DNA from: Monodelphis domestica
Taxonomy: Eukaryota; Chordata; Mammalia; Didelphimorphia; Didelphidae
Direction: 5' to 3'
NCBI RefSeq assembly: GCF_027887165.1
Contig: NC_077235.1
Location: 9,682,884-9,746,883, forward strand
DNA length: 64,000 nucleotides
Of this stretch, positions 55,901-64,000 are shown piece by piece. Every line of letters starts with the position of its first letter. Positions within the stretch are counted from its first letter, which is position 1. A model generated the notes under the pieces. The model was given only the letters and a program-made list of their open reading frames with translations, was not told where the DNA came from and did no database searches. A program made the translations under genes and the position numbers.

Positions 55901-58900
55901 AACATGCACTGCAAGTCTGACTTCCACTGCAAATTCTCCTGCCACAGAACATCCCTGCCAACCCAAAGGTAGCAATGGGGAGGACACATGGAAAAGGGCC
56001 TTGGCCCAGCACGTGCTGGCTAAAACACGACATGAAGACAGCTTTATCATTAAGGGATCCAGAGAGACCCATTTGTGAGAGATTGTTCTCTTTCATCAAG
56101 CATCTATTTGCTTAGCCCCAAGCAAGCTCCTTGCAGGCAGGGACTGCTTGATCTTTGTTTACATGCCTAGCATAATATTGGCACATGATAAGTGCTCTAA
56201 TCTGTGCCAATTTAGTTGGACAGAGCAAGCCAGTTACTTCCTTGGGCTTCTCTGGCATGGCTTACAGACCTGGGAGTGCCTGAACCTATTCCCACTTTGT
56301 CGGGGGCAGGGGGGTAGGGTGTGCCAACCAGGGTACCTGTCATATCCTGGGCCCAGTTCCAACCTCTGACTGGCTCTGAGACCTGGCTAAAGAATGATTA
56401 GAAATAATTCTGGACTAGGCCTCAGGATGCCTGGCTTCCAATTCGGCCTTGGATATTTACTGGCAGCAAATCCTAATCCCAGTTTTCTCAAAGGTACATG
56501 GGAATACCACCATCACCCCAACAATGTCATTGCATGTTTGGGAGGCTGGGCTTAGTTGAAGTATGTCAAAAAAGTTGTAGATGGCACTGGGACTGGCATT
56601 GGGGCTGGCACTGCAGTGGTACTCATACCTGAAACCTTTGATGGGGCACTGTCTGCAGATGGAGCACTTTGTCTGGTGCTTCACCTGCTCTGCAATGGTG
56701 ACACGGTGCAGCACGGCCAGCCACACCATGGACTGTGGCTCCAGGTTGGCCCACTCCAAAAACTGGGCAGCTTCAATGACTGGCTTCCCAGTGCTCTGGG
56801 GAGAGATTTTCAGAAGCCACAGGAAGAGCTGAGGCCCAAGGTAAGCCTGGAGTCTTGTCCAAGACTTGTAACTTTGGGAACCTTTCCAGTAAATACCTTC
56901 CCCTGTAGCCTCCACAGAGCTGACCTTTCTCTGGATGAGCTGACACCCTCCCTGACTCCAACCCCCAATAGACTCAGGGATGCTCCATTCAGCACTGTTG
57001 TCCCCCCCCCCCCCCCCAAGCAAGCCCTCCTCTCGCTCTGTACTCACGAAACGGAAGCAGCTTCGGACACTGGGCTCCACGTTGCTCCCCCCAAAGGCCG
57101 CCACTTCCCCTAGTTGGCGGGGCACCTGGATGGCCTCATGTAGTAGTACCCCAAGGTGGCGCTGGTCACACTGGCTGCCAGAGGTGGCCACCTGGCTGAA
57201 GAGGTCTGAGGATAGCCACCGAGGAGGAAAGAGCAAAACATGCACACATTTAACTGAAGACTCCAGGGAGTCTTGGACCCATCTAAGGCAGAGACCTAGG
57301 CTTGGGCAATACAAAAGGTGCTCAAAGATTCCCTTTTTAAGGCTGGTCCAGTTGGGGGTTAGCTGCTGTGAGGAGATAGCTCAGGGAGAGGCCTTGCAGT
57401 CTAGGATACTGTGAGATGGAGGGAAGAGGACAAAGAAAAACTGGGGTTACCACCAGGCTGCTGCTGGAGGCACCACTGCCAAGGAAAGAAACTTAGCACA
57501 GCTGGATTTAGCTCACCTGCTTTAGTCTTACTAACTGGAAGCTAAACTCAACTGTTTCTCCCTGCTGCAGCACCCCTCTAAATGTTAGTATCCTGGTACA
57601 AAAGGTCTGTTCAACTCAGCCTAGTTATGACCAGAGGCCTTGAGAGAATATGAGGGGCAGAGTCAGACATGGAGATGGCTAGAGAAATCGTGTGTGTGTA
57701 ACTAGAAGACAGACAGACAGACACCCCCCAACACACATGCACACTACTATAGTAAACCCTTAGGAAGCTAAATGGATAACTGGCTCCTCCATCCCCTCTT
57801 TCTCCCAGTTGTTCCTGGCTGTGGTAAACCACACAAATAATCTCACCACTCTTTCTAAGGGGCTCTGGGATTTCTTTGGTCTTGAAGTGTGAGCCTGGGA
57901 TCAAAGGGTGGAGCCTGGAGAGTGGATGCCACTCCACGCTCATTGATGTTCACATCCTTAACCATGTAGGATGCAGTAGAGGAAGTGATAAAGTCTTCTC
58001 TCCCTCCCCCCATCCTCTCAATCTGGGTCAAAACAGCAATACCCTGGGAAGCCATCTGGGCTCTGGGCCAGGTCCTAGGGCACTGACTGAAGTAACTTCA
58101 AGAGTGGCTCCTGGTCTGTGGTGCTCTCCTGAGAACTTACATCAAGTCTATAGGCCAAGGCGGCTTTGCAGGACAGCTGTCAAAAGCAGCTGGGGGAACC
58201 AACCCTCAGTGTCTGCCCTCTGCCCTCTGCCCACCATGCCCCCTTCCCGACTCTCATCAGGGAACTCACACTGAAATTTCTCTTTCACTTCTGTTCCACA
58301 CAAGCAGGCAATGCCAGTCTTAAAAGACAGGGCTCTCATCTTTCCACTGCGCCCACTGGGAGATGAAAGGAAAACAGGCTGAGTACTGGCATAGGCAGGA
58401 CCCTGGGCACCCAGGAGGCCCTGGTCCTGCCTGGCTCCATTTCATTGGGAGCTGGTGGCTCCCTTGGGTCCACAGAGGCTCATCTTGGCTCACCTATCAA
58501 ATACATTGAGGAGCCAATTGAGACTCATGTCTACACAGAGCGGTACATTCACCAAGATGCCTCTCTCTTCCTCCAGCCGCTCATACAGGGATGTCAGGCA
58601 GTGGATGACTTCAACCACATCCATCACGTGCTCACTGGGCTGCAGCTCATGCTCATTGAAGATCTCCAAAGCCGTGTTCAAGGTGACCAGGTCCACTGTG
58701 GGCCAGTATTGGGCCCCCAGGGCAAAGGCAAGGAGATAAAGATATAAGCCAAGCATGAGCACAATCATGAAACATGTATGAAACAGCATGAAAACCTTGC
58801 CTACTTGAAGTATGCTACATTCAAGCCCACCCTGAGGTCACAACTAATTACCTCCCTTAAACCCCAAGGTAAGAAGCCCCAATCTCAGTCTTGCCTAGCT

Positions 58901-61900
58901 TGGTATCTTCTTCTCCTAAGTCCGTAGAATTAGGTGTAGCTGTGCTGAGTTCATGCTGCCATGCCTCGATACTTTCAGGTCTGGTACCTGGCTGGCCAGC
59001 AGCCCTGGGCAAACCTAGAGTCATCTAGTACTAGCATTTCTCTTTCCTCTCCTATGGAACACTAGCAGGCTCTAGACCCATGCACCCAAACGCATGAGTT
59101 TCTGGGGGCTCCCCCCAGGGGACCAAGAGGAAATTGGCCCAGGGTGTGGCTCAGGTTCTGATTCCAAACCTCTCCCAGCCTCTGGCTGAGGCTCATGAAC
59201 TGCCCATCCCATTCCCATAAGCCAGTCAACTCTGACCAGAGTGAATTGAAGTTAGTGGAAGGGGCTTGAGGGCTGCGAGGGAGGTGGGGCTGGAGACATA
59301 CAGCGGAGGGCCTTCTGGACACGGCGGAGTTTCATGGCTGTCCGATAAGCTGAGAATTTGATGTTGTTCAGGTCAGCTGCCAAGAGAAAGAAGAAACCTC
59401 TCTGGGGCCAGAGTTGAAATCATCATGGCTTAGATGGGACAAGGCCATTGTGAACAGGTCAGACTCTAGATCCCTAGCTCTGAGAGTGGCGTACAGTAAT
59501 ACAAAGATGGCCCCTGGGTTGGATAGGAACTCTGGTGTCCCTCGAGGGCTGATGTAGCACACCGAGGGCCCTCTCAGCGCCCTGACATTCTTACCCAGCG
59601 TTTGATACAACTCAGTCATCTTGGGATGGTCCCAGCATGTTGTCTGAGCCTGATGGCTACAAAATAGAAGGGCACAAGCATCATTCCCAACAGGCTCTGT
59701 CCATCCCGTTCCACCCCCATTCATACATGCACACACATGAATACAGAAGGGGAAACTTGAAGAGGGTGAAAGTGGACAGCCAAGGAGCTCACAGCCAGCA
59801 CAGGGAGACAGAGGCTAGGCGGGTGGCTGCCTACTGCTTCTGCCTGCAGCCTACATACACAAACACACTCACTCACTTGATGTAGTAGGGCACTTTATTG
59901 GGTGAAATTGCTCTTTCCCAAGGGACCTGGACGGAGGCTGGTAAGGGAAAAGAGAAAGGGAATGCAAACTGGCTCTGTTGCCCTGCAACCCCCAGTACCC
60001 GTGACGACTGGAGAGCTAGCTTGGGGGACCTCGGCAGAGCTAAAGAAGCAAAGGCATTAGACAACCCCCCCCATGGGGAAAGATTTTGCTAAGGGTCACC
60101 CTAACAGATCAAGGATAGAAAACAATACATGCCTGGCTGTCTCTTGGCAGCTGTGGGCCTATGTGGCCAGCCAGAGAAGCCCTGATACTCCTAGCAGGCT
60201 AGCAGCCTTTCCTGGGGAGGGCCCATTAACACTGGGTTTGAGCATAGCCCATTCCTAACTGGGGGAATGAGAGAGCTCTCTGGAGCCCATGATGAGCAAC
60301 CCTGTCAGCACCCTTTAAGGACTTCACATGCTGTCCCATCTCTAGCCCTGGTCAATCCCACAAATCCCACAATCCTGTATGAATGGTGGCACATTGGAGG
60401 AGCCACGTCTTCTTGTTATTCAAATGCCAAGGGACACTAAGCAGAAGGGTCCCCCAATCAACTTGCTAAGCTTTTAGGACACAGAGCCTTTGGGACTTCT
60501 GAAAGTCCCTCTCCCTGAAGAGCTTCAACATCATTAAGGGGACAGAGATCTCTCCTGATTATGTGTCAGAACCTGAGGCTAGCCCAACCTGAAGTGGGCC
60601 ATCTGGAGACAAACAGGTCTCAGTGACTGGGGCTTCTTCCCAGTTCAGCCCTCCTCCCTGAAGGCTCCCCACACGACTAAAAGGGACTGTTATGCTCTTG
60701 GAATGGGCTAAAGCTTAGGGCTGCTCTTTTAAGCCATGCCCATCTTGGCTCACGCACTGGACAGGAAGTGCTGGGATCCTGGCCCAAAGTCCCGGTGGGC
60801 ATCCTGGAGCTGCTTGAGTCGTTCATTAACTGAAGCCTGTGGGAAAAGTGAGCAAGAATGAAGTTGGGTCCAAAGTTCAAAAGATTTCTGGATACCTCAG
60901 AATCAGTCACTAACCCTGGTCTGGCCTGACCTCCCCTGAGCTCCTTATCCCCCTACTACAAGCCACAGTCACTCCTGCATCCCAGCTCTGTTTCCCATAT
61001 TAGGAGGGGCACCCTGATCTCACCCCAACTAGTTTCACCCATTCAGAGCTGCATCTCAGGGGTCCAGAGGCTTGTTCCTCCCTAACCCCTGGGAGACAGA
61101 TGGCCTTTCCCCTGTTCATCTCAGTAAGGCCTAATGCAGTGATGGTGAACCTTTTAGAGACCAAGTGCCCAAACTGCAACCCTCACACTGCATGTGAGAC
61201 TCCCCTCCCCCACCTTACCCCAAATGGGAGGGAAGAAGTGCTCCCATTGGGCTGCTGGGGTCCGTCATGTGAGAAATGTCCTCAGGCACATGTGGGGAAG
61301 GGAGCAGCCCCATCTGGCACATTTCAGCACGTGTGTCATACACAGCCCTGATGCCTATACCTTCCTTCCCCTCTTCAGCTCACTGCTAGGCCTCACTCCT
61401 ACCTGCAGCTGTTTCCACCGTGTGTTGATTTGCTCCAGGGCCCGGGAGTTCTCCATAGAGAGATGTACATCAGAGATGGCCAGCTGGTGGGCGAGCTCAT
61501 TCACCAACTTTACCCCTTCCTTCACTGGGGACAATTCCTCTGTGAACAGCTACCAGGAAGAACAGATCTCATGCCCAGTAGGGACAATGGACACAGCAGT
61601 CACTCTCTTATCCTCTTTCCTCATCCAGTTGGTCCCTCATCAGGTCCCCTCATAAGGCCAGCCAGGGTGAGCAAACAAGTCCTCACCCACTACTCTGACC
61701 CTCCCCACTTCCACACCTCAGAAATGCCAAAATCTGTCCAAAAGCCCAAATCTGTCTTCCTGAATCCATTGACACCCTCAGAGCCCCAAGTCAGCCCCCT
61801 GTACCCAGTGATGCCCTAGGCCCCCAGTGGAGTCCAGTCTAGCAATGATGTAGCAGGGTCAGGCTTAGGAGCCCATGGCAAATAGCCATTGGATATAGGC

Positions 61901-63947
61901 CCCTTGTACCTTAATGGCCTGTATGTGCTCTGGCAAGGAGTCGATGAAGAGGTCTCCAATGGGCTCCCAGGTAGCCCGGATGCCCTCAGCCTGGGTTAGG
62001 GTGCTCCCCAACTCCCCCATGGCTCCCTGGATCTCCAGTAGCTGCTCCAAGGTTCGCTCGATGTGACGATGCTGATCCACACAGCGGGCAGTCAATTTTT
62101 CCCACAGCTCACTGGCCACAGTCGCTTGCTTCCATACAAAGCGGCTGAGGTTTTGAATTTTCTGCCTGGGGGAAGCATCTGCCAAGGAAGGCCAAAGTTG
62201 CCAGCAAGAACCCCAGAAAGAGAGACAGATAAAGAAGGTGCCATGGCAGGGAGGAGCCAAAATAGGGAAGCTATCTCTCCTCATATCAGGGTATGGATCA
62301 GTCAAAGCTATTTGGGGTGGCAGTGGGAGCTTCAAAATGGGATTTGGCTGTGGGAAAACTCCTGATGCAGGAGGAAGCCTCCAGCTTCCTGCACTCACTC
62401 CCAAGCAGATGGGGCTAGGCCTAGAAGCAGCCCTTGGGAGGCTACTACTGGGGTCAACCCTGACCAGAGCTGTGCCCTTTCTCTCTGTCTGTCCCATTTC
62501 TGTTATATTGAGGGAACAAAATGCTGTGTGTGTGTACCCACAAATGTTTCAAAATCTCCTACTGAGCTGGCAGCAACTAGAGATGGTGGTTAGCCTCTAA
62601 GGACTTCCACAAGGGCTAGACGTCACCCTGCACCTTGATTCTAAGAGACCTGGGAGCAAAGATTATCTCAGGCCAACCATCTGTCAGGGCCCTTCCCTAA
62701 TTGGACCACACTACTGGGGGCCAGGCCTCTGAGGACCAGGGGAGAAGTCAGAAGTCATCAGGATCATCCCAAAGGGCCCGAGGCAAGGTGCTGTTCTGTG
62801 CAGTTTTTGAAAAAAAAACCTGTTTATTCCCTCCTTCATTTCTGTTTGAAAACCGTCATGCTTTTAAAGCTGGCCTTTGAGTGCCCCATGACATGTAATA
62901 TCACAACGGGCCTTTCCAAGGACATTGGATTTATCATCACAGCAGCAAGGCAGTATGGGATGGACATGAGCTCTCTCTTGAGAGCTGGCCTCATAGCCAG
63001 TCTCACCTTGGACACGTGCTAGCTACGGGATCCTGAGCAAGACCCTTCACTTTCTCAGGGCCCCCAGACAATTCTAGAACCTGTACTGGTATAAGGGGTT
63101 TCCTCACCCAGGAGTTGGCCATACCAAAGAAATCACAGAGCCAGTCCTTTCCCTGCACTTCCAAGGAGACACTGAAGCCTGGAAGTAACTCATTCATTCA
63201 TTTAACCAACACTAAGAGGCTGGGACAGGCACTGGAGGAAGCCTGAAGAGAAATGAGGCATAACCTGCACACCCCACCCCAAGCTTAGAATGTGTGTGTG
63301 TGTGAGAACATGTGCACAGATAAATGTCATCCAAATTAGAAGAGGACCCAGACATAACAAAGGGGTGGGCTGTGGAGTTGGGACACTAACTGGTTTGAAG
63401 CCCTATTTCCTGGCAATGAAAGCATGGGTACATTGGTCATTTGCCCTCTGGATTCCCAGGGCAACACTCTAAGACTAGGGATTATAACCTAGCTATGCAG
63501 CTACCCTGGTGGGAGGCATTTCTACACTGGGAGTTCTCTCTACACCAGTGAAATCACAGGTCCCAACCAAAAGGAAAAAGAAGTATATAATTACACAAAA
63601 GTGCTTTGAAATCCAATGAGAGAGCAAACACTTCCACAACATGGAGAGACTGTTTCCACATCTTCCTGTTCTTGGGGTGGGGGGGTCTCTTGCACTCCCC
63701 AGTCTTGAATCTCCCCATCTAAGATCTTTCCCCCTAGGACAGCTGACATTGGCATCAGTTTTGAGAAGGCAGGGGAGGGAAGCAAAAGGAAATGCTAAGC
63801 AGGTGGAAGAAAGGAAGGCCACCCACCTTTGTTCTCACAGTGGGGTTCTTCTAGTTCTTCAAACGGGTGCTGGGAGAGGAAGGCCTGAGCTGACTCGAGT
63901 ACTGAGTAGATATAGGGGCCCCGGGACTTGACCTCTTCCATAAAAGC
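49709..63947 (-). CDS. DRP2: DRP2, dystrophin-related protein 2, last 19 coding exons
   Basis: Dystrophin-family scaffold; in myelinating Schwann cells it links dystroglycan and periaxin to the cytoskeleton. Exons in transcript order: 63947–63827, 62178–61910, 61549–61403, 60836–60758, 59937–59877, 59656–59595, 59376–59302, 58695–58494, 58355–58270, 57205–57048, 56795–56629, 55796–55685, 53262–53126, 52908–52843, 52523–52458, 51684–51541, 50887–50668, 50047–49927, 49833–49709. Phases chain exactly into 805 codons plus TGA. Human DRP2 is 957, so about 150 N-terminal residues lie right of the window. Domain order: spectrin-like repeats, WW, EF-hand-like region, ZZ zinc finger, coiled coil, Ser-rich tail ending ANTLLAS. 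No defects seen. Convergent with TAF7L, as at human Xq22.1. Confidence 0.96.
50160..50300 (+). repeat. CR1/MIR-type interspersed repeat fragment
   Basis: CACTTATGAAGCACCCACTATGTGCC...CTCGAGGAGCTTACAATCTA is a common mammalian ancient repeat. It lies in the DRP2 intron between exons 50887–50668 and 50047–49927. Confidence 0.5.
53126..55796 (-). CDS. DRP2: DRP2 ZZ finger and following exon
   Basis: Exon 55796–55685 completes the ZZ zinc finger ([15 protein letters not shown], then [15 protein letters not shown]), with Cys pair and His ligand in place. Exon 53262–53126 encodes [20 protein letters not shown] and [18 protein letters not shown], the conserved post-ZZ segment. The 2.4-kb intron between them contains an L3 LINE, a MIR and a TG/CG microsatellite. 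Confidence 0.95.
53770..55165 (+). repeat. L3/CR1 LINE with inserted MIR
   Basis: 53770–54250 and 54470–54600 read as the L3 reverse-transcriptase region (GATCTGTTCTTAGGCTCACA, GTCTTGGATAAAGGCACAGA, GGGCTGAATCTAATGAAAGC). 54890–55165 is the 3' end (AAGAGGCATATTTCAACCCA, GGGTTGAACTGAATGGCTGC). An antisense MIR (54300–54465) splits it. The element opposes DRP2 within its intron. Confidence 0.65.
55205..55292. repeat. TG/CG microsatellite
   Basis: TG-rich run (55242–55277) passing into alternating CG/CA. Purine–pyrimidine alternation throughout makes it a candidate Z-DNA former. DRP2 intron. Confidence 0.9.
56100..56210 (+). repeat. L2 3' end fragment
   Basis: AAGCTCCTTGCAGGCAGGGA and CATGCCTAGCATAATATTGG followed by ATAAGTGCTCTA. 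Standard L2 terminal module, in a DRP2 intron. Confidence 0.6.
56629..58695 (-). CDS. DRP2: DRP2 EF-hand-like region and start of ZZ
   Basis: Exons 58695–58494 ([20 protein letters not shown]), 58355–58270 ([20 protein letters not shown]), 57205–57048 ([20 protein letters not shown]) and 56795–56629 ([19 protein letters not shown]). The last carries the first cysteines of the ZZ finger. These are the most conserved exons of the dystrophin family and look intact. A 16-C run at 57002–57017 lies in the intron just after the 57048 donor. Confidence 0.95.
59302..59937 (-). CDS. DRP2: DRP2 WW-domain exons
   Basis: Exons 59937–59877 and 59656–59595 encode the WW domain ([20 protein letters not shown], then [13 protein letters not shown]); both signature Trp residues are present. 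The intron splits the Asn codon. Exon 59376–59302 ([20 protein letters not shown]) starts the EF-hand-like region. In dystrophins the WW and EF/ZZ parts together bind the PPxY motif of beta-dystroglycan. Confidence 0.95.
60758..63947 (-). CDS. DRP2: DRP2 spectrin-repeat exons
   Basis: Four exons (63947–63827, 62178–61910, 61549–61403, 60836–60758) encode helical spectrin-type repeats: [94 protein letters not shown]. The first exon ends in [10 protein letters not shown], where human has SESK, so the linker between repeats has drifted. The 60758 donor is GTGCGT. Confidence 0.94.
61137..61345 (+). mobile_element. hAT family A fragment in DRP2 intron
   Basis: Left end CAGTGATGGTGAACCTTTTA and body (CAAGTGCCCAAACTGCAACC; TCCCATTGGGCTGCTGGGGT) match 44620. 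The right end is lost shortly before the DRP2 exon at 61403–61549. Confidence 0.7.
62950..63490 (+). repeat. MIR/SINE-like fragments
   Basis: 62950–63100 (GGCAGTATGGGATGGACATG, then GCTAGCTACGGGATCCTGAG) and 63370–63490 (CAGGGCAACACTCTAAGACT) resemble parts of a MIR-derived SINE. DRP2 intron. Confidence 0.4.
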
Positions 63948-64000
63948 CTGTAAAGGATAGGAAGAGTGAGAGTCCCCAGGGCTCCCAAAGGCCTGGCTCC

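Noticed and set aside
55685-56050. 181-codon minus-strand frame extending the DRP2 ZZ exon
   Set aside because: The ZZ exon ends at a GTAAGG donor after EYYTP and the next conserved residues (TTSSENV) are in the exon at 53262.
56556-57113. 185-codon plus-strand open frame
   Set aside because: It is the reverse-strand shadow of DRP2 exons and has no domain of its own.
56457-57314. 285-codon minus-strand open frame as a single-exon gene
   Set aside because: Only two internal blocks (57205–57048 and 56795–56629) are DRP2 exons. The rest is intron that happens to lack stops.
61865-62497. 210-codon minus-strand frame as one exon
   Set aside because: Only 62178–61910 matches DRP2; consensus splice sites bound it on both sides.
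1-64000. CRISPR array, tRNA, rRNA or prokaryotic operon
   Set aside because: No evenly spaced identical repeats, no cloverleaf or rRNA sequence and no compact gene arrangement; everything recognised is vertebrate.

Overview
The window is vertebrate nuclear DNA, almost certainly from a marsupial. The coding exons match mammalian genes. The repeats combine old mammalian families (MIR, L2, L3/CR1, hAT DNA transposons) with many copies of a marsupial-type CORE-SINE and marsupial-type L1. Which marsupial it is cannot be decided from the sequence. The gene pair TAF7L–DRP2 is the pair found at human Xq22.1, so X linkage is likely (inference).

Three protein-coding genes are present, and all of their exons in the window have consensus splice sites and consistent phases. 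(1) Positions 1558–10445, minus strand: a complete five-coding-exon, NIPA2-like magnesium transporter gene (353 codons). (2) Positions 16422–32061, plus strand, with a non-coding first exon near 13610–13717: a complete eleven-coding-exon TAF7-type gene (352 codons), taken as TAF7L because it has introns and lies next to DRP2. (3) Positions 49709–63947, minus strand: the last 19 coding exons (805 codons) of DRP2, with a 3' UTR of about 3.3 kb ending near 46.4 kb. The DRP2 5' exons lie beyond the right edge.

Layout: 0–10.5 kb, NIPA2-like gene with an L3/CR1 LINE, SINEs and a solitary LTR in its introns; 13.15–13.72 kb, a CpG island that looks like a shared bidirectional promoter for the NIPA2-like gene and TAF7L; 13.6–32 kb, TAF7L, with L1, L2 and MIR fragments in its introns; 32–46 kb, a repeat-rich intergenic stretch that holds a possible alternative last exon of TAF7L (36493–36576); 46.4–64 kb, DRP2, convergent with TAF7L.

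The proteins do not form one pathway: a membrane Mg2+ transporter, a TFIID subunit and a dystrophin-family membrane-cytoskeleton scaffold. I found no bacterial-style system, CRISPR array, tRNA or rRNA. The most notable observations are the intact NIPA2-like gene beside TAF7L, where I recall no NIPA gene in human; an 8-codon in-frame candidate microexon; a phase-compatible alternative C-terminal exon of TAF7L; and the CpG island with opposed splice donors. All comparisons with human proteins are from memory and were not computed.
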